Assembly: GCA_963789175.1 (NCBI GenBank) | Contig: CAWBJO010000002.1 | Coordinates: forward strand, 206,904 to 270,903 | DNA length: 64,000 bases | Origin: CAWBJO01 sp963789175 | GTDB lineage: Bacteria; Pseudomonadota; Alphaproteobacteria; Rhizobiales; Aestuariivirgaceae | Reading direction: 5' to 3' | Shown: positions 49,314-58,244 of the stretch, one piece after another | How positions within the stretch are numbered: position 1 is the first letter of the stretch | How the letters are laid out: every line of letters begins with the position of its first letter | Program-made: the position numbers and the translations under genes | The notes under the pieces: model-generated | The model's database searches: none | The model's input: the letters and a program-made list of their open reading frames with translations, nothing else | Told to the model about the DNA's origin: nothing

Positions 49314-51248
49314 ATGAGCCGATATGCTGAGACCTACGAGTCCTGGCAGACGAACCCGGAAGTCTTCTGGGCGAAAGCGGCACGCGACATCGACTGGGTG
49401 ACGCCGTGGCGGCGGACGTTCGAGACGGTCGACGGTCTCGACCGCTGGTTCACGGGCGCCCAGTGCAATACGAGCTACAACTGCCTCGACCGGCATGTGG
49501 CGCGCGGCCGCGGCAGCCAGGCGGCTCTCATCTACGACAGCGCGGTGACCGGGCAGCGGCGGACCTACAGCTACGATTCGCTGCTCGATGAAACCGCGAC
49601 GCTCGCCGCCGCTCTACAGGACCTCGGAGCGGGCAAGGGCGACCGGATCATCCTCTACATGCCCATGGTGCCCGAGGCCATTGTCGGGATGCTGGCGGCG
49701 GCCCGCATCGGTGCCGTCCATTCGGTGGTGTTCGGAGGCTTCGCGGCCCACGAGCTGGCGACGCGCATCAACGACGCCCGGCCGAAATTCATCCTGTCGG
49801 CATCGTGCGGCATCGAGCCGGGGCGCACCATCGCCTACAAGCCGCTGCTCGACAAGGCGATCGAACTCGCCACGCACAAGCCGGACGGTGTCGTCATCGT
49901 GCAGCGTCCCGAACTCGTTGCCGATCTGAAGGCGGGCGAGCACGACTGGGCAGGGTTGGTGGCGAGCACCCGGGCCAAGGGCCGGCGCGCCGAGCCCGTA
50001 CCGGTCGCGGCGACCGATCCGCTCTACATCCTCTACACGTCGGGGACGACGGGCCAGCCGAAAGGCGTGGTGCGCGACAACGGCGGACACATGGTGGCGC
50101 TGCACTGGTCGATGCGCAACGTCTATGGCGTGGAGCCGGGAGACGTCTTCTGGGCGGCGTCCGACGTCGGCTGGGTGGTCGGGCATTCCTACATCGTCTA
50201 CGCGCCGCTCCTCTATGGCTGCACGACGGTGCTCTACGAAGGAAAGCCGGTGGGCACGCCCGATGCGGGTGCGTTCTGGCGGGTCATCGCCGAGCACGGC
50301 GTGAAGGCGCTGTTCACGGCACCGACGGCGTTCCGGGCGATCAAGAAGGAGGATCCGACGGGCTCGCACATCGGCAAACACGATCTCTCGCGCTTCCGGA
50401 CACTGTTCCTGGCGGGCGAGCGCGCCGATCCCGACACGCTCAAATGGGCGGAAGAAAAGCTCAAGGTGCCGGTCATCGACCACTGGTGGCAGACGGAGAC
50501 CGGGTGGGCGATCGCCGCCAATCCGGCCGGCCTCGGCCTGCTTCCCGTCAAGCACGGGTCGCCGACGGTCGCCATGCCCGGCTACGACATCCGCGTCCTC
50601 GACGATGCGGGTCGCGAGGCGCCGCGCGGCAAGCTCGGGGCGATCTGCGTGAAGCTTCCCCTGCCGCCGGGCTGCCTGCCGACGCTGTGGCAGAACGATG
50701 CGCGGTTCCGCGACAGCTATCTCAGCGCCTATCCCGGCTACTACCAGACGGCGGATGCCGGCTTCGTCGACACGGACGGCTACGTGTACGTGATGGCGCG
50801 AACCGACGACATCATCAACGTCGCCGGGCACCGGCTTTCGACGGGAGCCATGGAGGAGGTGCTGGCCGGACATCCCGACATCGCCGAATGCGCCGTGATC
50901 GGCGTCGCCGATGCGCTGAAGGGACAACTTCCGATCGGCTTCGTTGTTCTCAAGGCGGGCGTGACGCGAGAGGCGAGTGCGATCGCGCAGGAGTGCGTCG
51001 GCCGCGTGCGCGAGCACATCGGTCCGGTCGCGGCCTTCAAGACGGCGATCGTGGTGCCGCGGCTGCCGAAGACGCGCTCGGGAAAGATCCTGCGCGGCAC
51101 GATGCGCAAGATCGCCGACCGCGAAGAGTGGCGCATGCCGGCGACGATCGACGATCCGGCGATCCTTGACGAGATCGCGGCCGCTCTGCAGAGTGCCGGC
51201 CTCCTTTCACCCCCAGCATCCGCGGACAGTTCGGTCAGCGCCGCCTGA
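49314..51248 (+). CDS. prpE: propionyl-CoA synthetase-like enzyme
   Basis: The 644-residue ANL enzyme begins RYAETYESWQTNPEVFWAKA and has YTSGTTGQPKGVVRDNGGH, WWQTETGW and KTRSGKILRGTMRKIADR. The length and the first motif fit the PrpE/acetyl-CoA synthetase group, which activates propionate or other short-chain acids. ATG 49314 follows TTGGAG. The neighbouring MFS gene starts directly after the stop. Confidence 0.9.
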   Translation: MSRYAETYESWQTNPEVFWAKAARDIDWVTPWRRTFETVDGLDRWFTGAQCNTSYNCLDRHVARGRGSQAALIYDSAVTGQRRTYSYDSLLDETATLAAALQDLGAGKGDRIILYMPMVPEAIVGMLAAARIGAVHSVVFGGFAAHELATRINDARPKFILSASCGIEPGRTIAYKPLLDKAIELATHKPDGVVIVQRPELVADLKAGEHDWAGLVASTRAKGRRAEPVPVAATDPLYILYTSGTTGQPKGVVRDNGGHMVALHWSMRNVYGVEPGDVFWAASDVGWVVGHSYIVYAPLLYGCTTVLYEGKPVGTPDAGAFWRVIAEHGVKALFTAPTAFRAIKKEDPTGSHIGKHDLSRFRTLFLAGERADPDTLKWAEEKLKVPVIDHWWQTETGWAIAANPAGLGLLPVKHGSPTVAMPGYDIRVLDDAGREAPRGKLGAICVKLPLPPGCLPTLWQNDARFRDSYLSAYPGYYQTADAGFVDTDGYVYVMARTDDIINVAGHRLSTGAMEEVLAGHPDIAECAVIGVADALKGQLPIGFVVLKAGVTREASAIAQECVGRVREHIGPVAAFKTAIVVPRLPKTRSGKILRGTMRKIADREEWRMPATIDDPAILDEIAAALQSAGLLSPPASADSSVSAA

Positions 51249-52397
51249 ATGCCTCACCATCCCTCCCGGCCGGCCACGCGGCTCAGCATCGCTGCCATCT
51301 TCTTCGTGCACGGGATCGTCCAAGGCTCGTGGGTGCCTCACATCCCGCTGGCGCAGGCGCGACTCGGCCTCGATCTCGCGACGTTCGGCTGGGCGCTCCT
51401 GACGCTCGCCTGCGGAGCGGTGGGCGCCATGCCGGCGACGGGGGCGCTGATCAACCGCTACGGCAGCGCGCCGGTCACGGCGGCGACCTCCGTCTTCTTC
51501 TGTCTCGCCTTCGCCTTGCCCGTCCTGGCGCCGAGCGTACCCATGTTCATCCTCGGCCTGGCGGTGTTCGGAATCGGCATCGGCTCGATGGACGTCGCCA
51601 TGAACGCCCACGGCCTCGCCTTCGAAACGCAGACGCGCTACCCGGTGATGTCGTTCTTCCACGGCACCTACAGCGTCGGGGCGATGACCGGGGCAGGGGC
51701 GAGCGCCGTCCTGCTGACCAATCTCAGCGAAGCCGCCCATGTCGCGGTCGCCATCGCTGCGGGCCTCGCCGTCCTGGCCGTCGCCCTGCAGTTCCTGCTG
51801 CCGGCCGCAGCCGATCGCGGCGGAGGAGGGACCCACTTCGCCTGGCCGACCCGGGCCACGATCGGACTTGGATCCTTGTGCTTCCTCGTTCTCATGTCGG
51901 AAGGGGCGGTGCTCGACTGGAGCGCCATCCACCTCAAGCGCGCATTCGGACTCGACGCCCATGTGGCGGCGCTCGGCTATGCCATGTTCGCCGGCGGCAT
52001 GGCGACCGCCAGGTTCACCGGCGACTATCTCAGGGCGCGGTTCGGAGCGGTGCCGCTGGTGCGGTGGAGCGCGGTCCTGAGCGCGCTCGGGCTGGCCGGC
52101 GCGCTGTTCCTTCCATCGCCCGGCCTCGCCATCTTGGCGTATGCGTTCGGAGGGCTGGGGATCGGCAACATCGTGCCCGTGCTGTTCGGAGGCGGAGGGC
52201 GACTCGAGCCCGACGCGCCGGGACGCGGCATCGCCGCGGTCGTCGCCATGGGTTATGCGGGGTTCGTGGCCGGACCGCCGTTCATCGGAATGATCGCCGA
52301 GTCGGCCGGACTGTCCATCGCCCTCGGCATCACCGTCCTGGCTTCGGCGACCATCGCCGCAACCGCACGCATCGCGCGGGCCGCCGACCTCGAGTGA
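51249..52397 (+). CDS. MFS transporter
   Basis: The 382-residue protein has about 12 hydrophobic segments with a short MFS loop motif, e.g. GALINRYGSAPVTAATSVFF, and FTGDYLRARFGAVPLVRW in the second half. It resembles sugar/fucose-permease-like MFS members. ATG is immediately adjacent to the prpE stop (no gap), implying coupling. Substrate could be a short-chain acid from context, but this is weak. Confidence 0.82.
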   Translation: MPHHPSRPATRLSIAAIFFVHGIVQGSWVPHIPLAQARLGLDLATFGWALLTLACGAVGAMPATGALINRYGSAPVTAATSVFFCLAFALPVLAPSVPMFILGLAVFGIGIGSMDVAMNAHGLAFETQTRYPVMSFFHGTYSVGAMTGAGASAVLLTNLSEAAHVAVAIAAGLAVLAVALQFLLPAAADRGGGGTHFAWPTRATIGLGSLCFLVLMSEGAVLDWSAIHLKRAFGLDAHVAALGYAMFAGGMATARFTGDYLRARFGAVPLVRWSAVLSALGLAGALFLPSPGLAILAYAFGGLGIGNIVPVLFGGGGRLEPDAPGRGIAAVVAMGYAGFVAGPPFIGMIAESAGLSIALGITVLASATIAATARIARAADLE

Positions 52398-52462
52398 AAG
52401 CGTCGACCGCAACCCCTGAACGGTGTAACACTCGAGGGGCTGAGGGAGAGAGGTTACGAGCC

Positions 52463-53221
52463 ATGAACACAGCCATCCATCCAACCGAGACCACGGATGC
52501 CGGGGTCGCCCGGCTGCAGGACTTCGAGTCGCCGGCCAGCGTGCCGGTGCTGTCGACGCAGCTCCTGATCACCGCCGACGGCGAACTCAACCGCGAACTC
52601 AACCATTTCCTGCTCGATCCGCCGTCCGATCCGAATCTGCTCAAGGGCAAGCGTGTCGCCATCTGCTGCACCAACGGTGTCGAGGAGGTCGAGATCCTGG
52701 GTGCGATGCGCTGGCTCAAGGAGCACGGCGCGGAGGTTCACATCGTCGCGCCGCGGGCCGGTGCCCTGCCGCCGAGCTACGGCGTACGCATGCCGCCCCA
52801 GGCCGAGACCCACGTGCTCGCCATCCGCCTCTTCGAGAATGCGGGGTGGCTGAAGATCGACGCTTATCTGGGCGAGGCCGACCCGCAAACCTACGACGCG
52901 GTGATCGTGCCGGGCGGATGCTGGAACCCGGATTTCCTGAGGACCGACGAGAATGCGCACGCCTTCCTCAGGGCCATGGACGCGGCGAAGAAGCCGGTGT
53001 GCGGAATCTGCCATGGTCCGTGGGTGATGATCAGCGCCGGCCTGCTCAAGGGCCGCAAGGCGACGGCGGTGTGGAACATCCATGTCGACCTCGCCAATGC
53101 GGGTGCGACGGTGATCGACGAGCCGGTCGTGATCGACGGCAACCTCATCACGTCGCGCTTTCCCTACGACCTGCCGCGCATGATCAAAGCTTTAGCGGCC
53201 CAGCTCGTCGGAAAGGCCTAG
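52463..53221 (+). CDS. DJ-1/PfpI family protein
   Basis: The 252-residue protein has the DJ-1/PfpI core from residue 65: VAICCTNGVEEVEILGAMRW, VIVPGGCWNPDFLRTD and the nucleophile elbow GICHGPWVMISAG. The long N-terminal extension is unusual. Family members are glyoxalase/deglycase, protease-like or chaperone proteins. The gene ends in CTAG, whose four bases also hold the stop of the convergent SDR gene. Confidence 0.88.
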   Translation: MNTAIHPTETTDAGVARLQDFESPASVPVLSTQLLITADGELNRELNHFLLDPPSDPNLLKGKRVAICCTNGVEEVEILGAMRWLKEHGAEVHIVAPRAGALPPSYGVRMPPQAETHVLAIRLFENAGWLKIDAYLGEADPQTYDAVIVPGGCWNPDFLRTDENAHAFLRAMDAAKKPVCGICHGPWVMISAGLLKGRKATAVWNIHVDLANAGATVIDEPVVIDGNLITSRFPYDLPRMIKALAAQLVGKA

Positions 53222-53820
53222 CCGTCGGCGATGAGCACCTCGCCGCTCATGCCGCCCTCGACGCTCTTCAGGTAGGTCTGGCCGACCCGGTGCGAACTCA
53301 CCGGAATGTGACCGGGGAAAACCCTCTCGTACTTCGCGGCGGCCGCGTCGAGCACGCCGGGACTGACGACGTTGATGCGGATGCCGCGCGGCATTTCGAG
53401 CGCCGCCGCTTTCACGAAGGCACCGAGAGCGCCGTTGACGGCCGCCGCGTTGGCGCCGCCGCGGACCGGATCGCGGTCGGCGATGCCGCTCGTAAGCGTG
53501 ATCGAACCGCCGTCGGCGACGTGATGCATGCCGATGAGCACGAGCATCACCTGGCCCATGAGCTTGTCGTTGACGCCGACCAGGAAGTTCGCGGCCGTCA
53601 TATCGACGAGCGGCCCGTAGTGGCCGTGACCGGCGGCACTGATGATGGCATCGACCTTGCCGGTCTTGCCGAACATCGCCATGACCGAGGCCATGTCGGT
53701 GATGTCGGCGAGGACGTCGCCCGACTTACGCCCGACCTTGATGATCTCGTGGCGCGGCGAAAGGGCGGCAACGGCGGTCCGGCCGACGATCCCGTCGCCG
53801 CCGACAACCAGGATCCTCAC
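53218..53820 (-). CDS. short-chain dehydrogenase/reductase
   Basis: The 200-residue Rossmann protein has VVGGDGIVGRT (nucleotide loop), DAIISAAGHGHYGPL and a divergent active site region AAAVNGALGAFVKAAALE, where the usual YxxxK tyrosine is absent. A short family of this type is common in proteobacteria; the reaction is unknown. GTG 53820 overlaps the stop of the TrcR gene (GTGA). Confidence 0.82.
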   Translation of the reverse strand: MRILVVGGDGIVGRTAVAALSPRHEIIKVGRKSGDVLADITDMASVMAMFGKTGKVDAIISAAGHGHYGPLVDMTAANFLVGVNDKLMGQVMLVLIGMHHVADGGSITLTSGIADRDPVRGGANAAAVNGALGAFVKAAALEMPRGIRINVVSPGVLDAAAAKYERVFPGHIPVSSHRVGQTYLKSVEGGMSGEVLIADG

Positions 53821-54545
53821 GAGTCGGATTCGTTCTGGTCGAGCTTCAGGCCCTTGAGCTTGGCGAAGACCGATTCGGCGTCATACTCCTTCTCGATCTC
53901 CTTCGACTCGGGCTGCATTTCCGCCGGTGCCGGGGCCTGCGGCGCGGGCTCCGGCTTCAGGCTCTCGCTCGCCGGAAGCAGGGTGGCGCCGCGGGCCTCG
54001 GGCGGCGGCGCGGCATTGCGCTTCTTGGCGGAGCGCTGCACGGCGAGGTCGAGCTCGAGCTGCGAGCACAGGCCGAGCGTCACCGGATCGACCGGCTTGA
54101 TGTTCTGGGCATTCCAGTGCGTGCGATCCTTGATCGACTGGATGGTCGATTTGGTCGTGCCGACGAGCTTCATGATCTGGGCATCGGAAAGCTCGGGATG
54201 GTAGCGGAGCAGCCAGGCGATGGCATCCGGACGGTCCTGGCGGCGGGATACTGGCGTATAGCGCGGGCCCTTCTTCACCTTGGTCGCCGGGAGCACGACC
54301 TTGGATTCCTGGATCTTCATACGATAGGCCGGATCGGCCTCCGCCTTCTCGAGCTCCTCGCGTGCCAGCTGGCCGCCCGCCACCGGATCGAGGCCCTTGA
54401 TGCCCTGGGCCACGTCGCCATCGGCGATGCCTTTCACCTCGAGCTCGTGCAGGTGACAGAAATCGGCGATCTGGGGAAACGTCAGCGCCGTGTTCTCGAC
54501 GAGCCAAACGGCGGTGGCCTTCGGCATCAGAGGTGCGAGCGACAT
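53817..54545 (-). CDS. trcR: cell cycle transcriptional regulator TrcR (DUF1013)
   Basis: The 242-residue protein has the DUF1013 core: MPKATAVWLVENTALTFPQI, IADFCHLHELEVKGIADG, then helix-turn-helix-like sequence LSDAQIMKLVGTTKSTIQSI and ELDLAVQRSAKKRNA. The C-terminal quarter is a low-complexity, proline-glutamate tail. TrcR is a conserved cell-cycle factor in alphaproteobacteria that binds RNA polymerase. A sigma-70-like promoter lies about 65 bases upstream. Confidence 0.9.
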   Translation of the reverse strand: MSLAPLMPKATAVWLVENTALTFPQIADFCHLHELEVKGIADGDVAQGIKGLDPVAGGQLAREELEKAEADPAYRMKIQESKVVLPATKVKKGPRYTPVSRRQDRPDAIAWLLRYHPELSDAQIMKLVGTTKSTIQSIKDRTHWNAQNIKPVDPVTLGLCSQLELDLAVQRSAKKRNAAPPPEARGATLLPASESLKPEPAPQAPAPAEMQPESKEIEKEYDAESVFAKLKGLKLDQNESDS

Positions 54546-54610
54546 GGATTTCTTCCTTCCGAACCCTGGGTTCCGGCGTAACAGGTCATCGTCGTGACGG
54601 GATGGCGAGC

Positions 54611-54639
54611 TATATAGTCTCGCGACCCCCGGTTTGAAA
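54611..54639 (-). promoter_or_regulatory. sigma-70 promoter for trcR
   Basis: On the minus strand TTTCAA (54639-54634), 17-base spacer and TATATA (54616-54611) form a plausible promoter about 65 bases before the ATG at 54545. Confidence 0.5.
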
Positions 54640-54654
54640 AGAGGGAAAATCGCG

Positions 54655-55659
54655 TCAGGCAGCGATGAGCACGAGCTTGCCGATATGGGCGCCGGATTCC
54701 ATGAGGGCGTGCGCCTCGGCCGCCGCCACCAGCGGAAAGGTCTTGAAGATCTGCGGCTTGACGTGCCCGGCGGTGATCAGGGGCCACACCTCGCGCTCCA
54801 GAGCCCGGCAGATTTCGGCCTTCTCGGCGACGGAGCGCGGCCGCAAGGTCGAGCCGGTCAACGTCAGCCGCTTCACCATGACGGCGAGGATGTCGACTTC
54901 CGCCTTCGCACCACGCTGGGTGGCGATCGAGACGATGCGTCCGCCGCGCGCCGCCGCGGCAATGTTGCGCGGCACGTAGTCGCCGCCGACCATGTCGAGG
55001 ATGACGTCGACGCCGCGGCCGCCGGTCGCCTCGGCGGTGCGCGCCACGAAGTCGTCGGTGCGGTAATTGACGGCGAGTTCGGCGCCGAGCTTCTCGCAGG
55101 CGCGGCACTTCTCCTCGGATCCGGCCGTCGCGAACACCCTCGACCGCAATGCCTTGGCGAGCATGATCGCAGTCGTGCCAATGCCGGACGATCCGCCGTG
55201 CACGAGGAGCGTCTCGCCTTCCTTGAGCGCGGCACGGTCGAACACGTTGGTCCACACCGTCATGAAGGTTTCCGGGAGCGCGCCCGCCTCGATCACGGTG
55301 AGGCCGGCCGGGATGGGCATCGCGTTCGGCTCGGCGACGAGGCAGAATTCGGCATAGCCGCCGCCCGGCACGAGGGCGGCGATCTCGTCGCCGAGAGCGA
55401 AGCGCGACGCGGCCGGTCCCTTCGCGACGACCCGACCGGCGATCTCGAGACCTGGCGTCTCGGGCGCGCCGGGAGGAGGGGGATAGGCACCCTTCCGTTG
55501 CATCACATCGGGACGGTTAACCCCTGCGGCGGCGACGCGGATCAACACCTCGTCGTTCTGCGGCCGCGGAACAGGAAGTTTCACCGCAGTTAACACCTCC
55601 GGTCCACCCGGCCGCGCAATGGCGATGGCCGTCATCGTTTCAGGCACTTCCGATTGCAT
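54655..55659 (-). CDS. zinc-independent NAD(P)H:quinone oxidoreductase
   Basis: The 334-residue medium-chain reductase has the GroES-like N-terminus (NRPDVMQRKGAYPPPPGAPE), GSSGIGTTAIMLAKAL as the nucleotide loop and no zinc ligands, as in the QOR/PIG3 family. It reduces quinones or enones with NAD(P)H. ATG 55659 is used (a GTG lies one codon earlier). It is divergent from the DUF1192 gene. Confidence 0.88.
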   Translation of the reverse strand: MQSEVPETMTAIAIARPGGPEVLTAVKLPVPRPQNDEVLIRVAAAGVNRPDVMQRKGAYPPPPGAPETPGLEIAGRVVAKGPAASRFALGDEIAALVPGGGYAEFCLVAEPNAMPIPAGLTVIEAGALPETFMTVWTNVFDRAALKEGETLLVHGGSSGIGTTAIMLAKALRSRVFATAGSEEKCRACEKLGAELAVNYRTDDFVARTAEATGGRGVDVILDMVGGDYVPRNIAAAARGGRIVSIATQRGAKAEVDILAVMVKRLTLTGSTLRPRSVAEKAEICRALEREVWPLITAGHVKPQIFKTFPLVAAAEAHALMESGAHIGKLVLIAA

Positions 55660-55731
55660 CACCTGTCCCCTTGATCATTCCGGGTGTCGTTGTGCAAACT
55701 GCTAGCACAGCGCGGCAATAGGTTAAAACCC

Positions 55732-55920
55732 ATGGACGCCGAGGAAGATCGCAAGCCGAAGTTGCCCGAGATCGTCATCGGGCAGGATCTCGACGTCATC
55801 TCGATCGCCGAGCTCGAGCGCCGCATCGAGATTCTCAACCGAGAAATCGATCGTCTCAAGGCCGCAATTGCCGCGAAAAAGAGCAGCATCAACGCCGCCA
55901 ACGCGGTCTTCAAGCTCTAG
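55732..55920 (+). CDS. DUF1192 family protein
   Basis: The 62-residue acidic coiled-coil protein has PEIVIGQDLDVISIAELERR and a short helix ILNREIDRLKAAIAAKK, the DUF1192 signature. Function unknown. It precedes a 356-base gap that ends at the DUF1465 gene and carries the predicted small RNA. Confidence 0.88.
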   Translation: MDAEEDRKPKLPEIVIGQDLDVISIAELERRIEILNREIDRLKAAIAAKKSSINAANAVFKL

Positions 55921-55988
55921 AAATTTTCGGCGGTTTTCCGCCGGCGCGGTCGGCGTTGAGAGAAAATTACCGTAAAGGACGCGTAACG

Positions 55989-56003
55989 TTAACCATTCAG
56001 TAA
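55989..56003. promoter_or_regulatory. near-consensus CtrA box in the DUF1192-DUF1465 gap
   Basis: TTAA (55989-55992), seven bases and GTAA (56000-56003) match TTAA-N7-TTAA with one mismatch and are followed by C as in the longer consensus. It is placed about 20 bases before the predicted start of the small RNA, close enough to activate or repress it. Confidence 0.4.
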
Positions 56004-56021
56004 CATCTTCCGGTGTATTTT

Positions 56022-56128
56022 CGTTAATGCAATCCAGTCTTCTGGATTCTTCGAGTGGCTCCTGTCCACTCTGTTTGACGCCTCCCTGTTAGACTCAAAG
56101 AGCCGCGGTTTCGCGGCTCCTTTTTTTT
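56022..56128 (+). ncRNA. predicted small RNA with two hairpins, exposed CUCC motifs and a terminator
   Basis: The 356-base gap between DUF1192 and DUF1465 (55921-56276) holds no credible gene, but a structured stretch: a perfect 7-bp hairpin (56031-56048), a 6-bp hairpin (56053-56071) whose loop is CTCCTGT, an unpaired GCCTCCCTG (56080-56088) and a strong terminator (56100-56128). Repeated CUCC in loops or single strands resembles the anti-Shine-Dalgarno motifs of alphaproteobacterial cuckoo-type (alpha-r14) small RNAs. The 5' end is approximate. It might also be a 3' UTR-derived RNA of DUF1192. Expression is not shown by sequence. Confidence 0.5.
56100..56128 (+). terminator. Rho-independent terminator of the small RNA
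   Basis: An 8-bp stem GAGCCGCG/CGCGGCTC (56100-56107 and 56112-56119) with a GTTT loop is followed by a run of eight T (56121-56128). It is the strongest intrinsic terminator in the window. Confidence 0.9.
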
Positions 56129-56276
56129 CGAGTCGCGCCAATGCGTTGGCACCGGTTTTGCTCACATCTATTTCGACTCGCGATGCTTGCGCCGTATTGA
56201 CCATCAGCATCGCACGCTTCATGATCACTCTCGCTTTCGGGGACGGAATGAGTGCAAGCGTAAGGGGAGGCCCCAG

Positions 56277-56810
56277 ATGACCGGCATCGGCCAGAATCGC
56301 CGCCGCGGCGAGACGACGATCGATTTCCTTGCGCACTTCGCCACCTCCGATCAGTTCACCGCCGTGTTCAAGGAAGGGATGGGCCTCGTCGAAGAGACGG
56401 CGAACTATCTCGACGGTCCCGGCCGGCAGGAGGCCCGCGGCCTCGATCGGCACGGATCGATCGCCTACGCCACCGAGAGCATGCGCCTCACGACTCGACT
56501 TATGCAGCTTGCGTCATGGCTGCTGCTGCAGCGGGCGCTCCACTCCGGCGAACTCACGCCCGAGGAGGCGGTGTCGGAGAAGCATCGCATCAATCTCACC
56601 GATATCGGCGCCGGCCACGCACTGCAGGGCGACGAGCTGCTGCCGGAACCATTGCGCCAGCTCATCCAGCGCAGCCTTCGGCTGCACGAGCGCATCGTCA
56701 AGCTCGACGGCATGCTGAACGCCAAGCCCGAGGAGCAGGACAGCGAGGCCAATCCGGTCAGCAATCAGATGAACCGCCTGACCGCCGCCTTCGGAAACGT
56801 GCGCAGCTAG
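56277..56810 (+). CDS. DUF1465 family protein
   Basis: The 177-residue helical protein has FKEGMGLVEETANYLDGPGR, GSIAYATESMRLTTRLMQLA and LLQRALHSGELTPEEAV, the DUF1465 signature of alphaproteobacteria. No motif for catalysis is present and its role is unknown. ATG 56277 follows AGGGGAGG. It is convergent with rpmE across a terminator. Confidence 0.88.
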   Translation: MTGIGQNRRRGETTIDFLAHFATSDQFTAVFKEGMGLVEETANYLDGPGRQEARGLDRHGSIAYATESMRLTTRLMQLASWLLLQRALHSGELTPEEAVSEKHRINLTDIGAGHALQGDELLPEPLRQLIQRSLRLHERIVKLDGMLNAKPEEQDSEANPVSNQMNRLTAAFGNVRS

Positions 56811-56832
56811 GCGGTACTGCCGACCCACAACG

Positions 56833-56860
56833 AAAAAACCCGGCTCGAAGCCGGGCTTTC
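56833..56860 (-). terminator. terminator of rpmE
   Basis: A perfect 7-bp stem (CCCGGCT / AGCCGGG, 56839-56855) with a CGA loop is followed on the minus strand by six T. On the plus strand it is followed only by CTTTC, so it serves mainly rpmE and weakly DUF1465. Confidence 0.85.
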
Positions 56861-56882
56861 GCATTTCCGTGCGGCCGCGAGG

Positions 56883-57104
56883 CTACTTGTTGAGGAAGCC
56901 GAACTTCTGCTTGAAGCGCGACACGCGTCCACCGCGGTCGACGAGCTGCTGCTGGCCGCCGGTCCAGGCCGGGTGCGACTTCGAATCGACGTCGAGGTGC
57001 AGGGTGTCGCCCGGCTTGCCATAGGTGGAGCGGGTTTCGAACTTCGAGCCATCGGTCATGACGACCGTGATGGTGTGGTACTCGGGATGAATTTCTTTCT
57101 TCAT
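56883..57104 (-). CDS. rpmE: 50S ribosomal protein L31
   Basis: The 73-residue protein begins KKEIHPEYHTITVVMTDGSK and has SHPAWTGGQQQLVDRGGRV, the alphaproteobacterial L31 form without zinc-binding cysteines. ATG 57104 is the family start; the open frame extends to 57146 by chance. Confidence 0.95.
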   Translation of the reverse strand: MKKEIHPEYHTITVVMTDGSKFETRSTYGKPGDTLHLDVDSKSHPAWTGGQQQLVDRGGRVSRFKQKFGFLNK

Positions 57105-57157
57105 GGATATCGTCCTGCGACGGCCGGGCTTCCGGGCCGTGATCAAAGTCGGCCGGT

Positions 57158-57186
57158 CCTATACAGGAGGCGGGGCCATGAGGCAA
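57158..57186 (-). promoter_or_regulatory. sigma-70 promoter for rpmE
   Basis: On the minus strand TTGCCT (57186-57181), 17-base spacer and TATAGG (57163-57158) precede the L31 start by about 50 bases. Confidence 0.5.
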
Positions 57187-57209
57187 GCCTCGGCCCCGGT
57201 AGGCCCCGA

Positions 57210-58244
57210 TCAGCGCTCGGTCAGCTTGAGCTCAATACGCCGGTTGCGCCCCTTGGCATCCTCGGTGTCGCCCGGGTCGATCGGCTGGAACTCGCCGAAC
57301 CCTGCGGCCACCAGGTGCTGGGGCTGAACGCCGTTCGAGACCAGGAAGTTGACGACTGAGATGGCGCGTGCCGCCGACAGGTCCCAGTTCGAGCGGAAAG
57401 CGGGAGAGGAAATCGGGTCGACGTCGGTGTGGCCGTCGACGCGCAGGACCCAGGCGATGTCGGTTGGAATCTGCTGCTCGAGCTCGCGCAGCGCGATGGC
57501 GAGCTTGCGCATCTCGTCCTCGCCGGCGGGATTGATGTCGGCGGAACCCTTGGGGAAGAGGACTTCCGACTGGAACACGAATCGGTCGCCGACGACGCGA
57601 ATGTCGGAGCGCTGGCTCAGGATCTGCCGGAGACGGCCGAAGAACTCGGAGCGAAAGCGGGCCAGCTCCTGCACCTTCTGGGCCAGGGCGGAGTTGAGAC
57701 GCTTGCCGAGATCGGCGATCTGCACCTGGTTGTCCCTGTCCTTGGCCTCGGCCTGGTCGAGGGCGGCGGTGAGGGCGGCCAGCTGACGGCGCAGCGCCGC
57801 CAGCTGCTGGTTCAGGAGATCGACCTGCGACAGGGCACCGGCGGAAATCGCCTTCTCCTTCTCCAGCGCATCCTCGAGGCTCGATGCGGCGGTGCCCTGC
57901 TGGGCGCCTTCCTGCGAGGCGGCGGCGAGCAGCGAGTCGAGGCGGGCGTTGTCGTCCTTCGCCGTCTTGAGATCGTCGCTCAGCGTGCCGAGGGAAAGCT
58001 CGAGCTCGCGCTTTGCCGACTTCTCGAGAGCCAGAAGATCGGTCAGCTCGGCAATCTGCGATCTCAGACGAGTAAGGGCGGTGTCCTGGCCGGCGATCTG
58101 CCGGGCGACGAGAAACTGGGCGATGATGAAGATCGACAGGAGGAAGGTGATGACCAGCAACAACTGGGCCATCGCATCGACGAAACCAGGCCAGTAGTAT
58201 TGCGGTTCGGCGTTCCGGTTGCGGCGGGTGGCGACGCTCGCCAT
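57210..58244 (-). CDS. OmpA/MotB-like peptidoglycan-binding protein
   Basis: The 344-residue protein has one N-terminal membrane helix (DAMAQLLLVITFLLSIFIIA), a long coiled coil (residues 55-205) and a C-terminal OmpA-like domain with RVDGHTDVDPISS and GFGEFQPI that grips murein. ATG 58244 lies next to the stop of a MotA/ExbB-like gene on the same strand, so the pair forms a stator-like proton channel complex. There are no flagellar genes in the window. Confidence 0.87.
   Translation of the reverse strand: MASVATRRNRNAEPQYYWPGFVDAMAQLLLVITFLLSIFIIAQFLVARQIAGQDTALTRLRSQIAELTDLLALEKSAKRELELSLGTLSDDLKTAKDDNARLDSLLAAASQEGAQQGTAASSLEDALEKEKAISAGALSQVDLLNQQLAALRRQLAALTAALDQAEAKDRDNQVQIADLGKRLNSALAQKVQELARFRSEFFGRLRQILSQRSDIRVVGDRFVFQSEVLFPKGSADINPAGEDEMRKLAIALRELEQQIPTDIAWVLRVDGHTDVDPISSPAFRSNWDLSAARAISVVNFLVSNGVQPQHLVAAGFGEFQPIDPGDTEDAKGRNRRIELKLTER

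Noticed and set aside
53218..53221. The CTAG shared by two convergent stop codons as a special site
   Set aside because: Overlapping stops in CTAG are simple consequences of tight packing; several convergent pairs here overlap by a few bases.
55989..56453. Minus-strand frame across the predicted small RNA and the start of DUF1465
   Set aside because: It covers the terminator, the CtrA-like site and a ribosome-binding site, and shows no family match.
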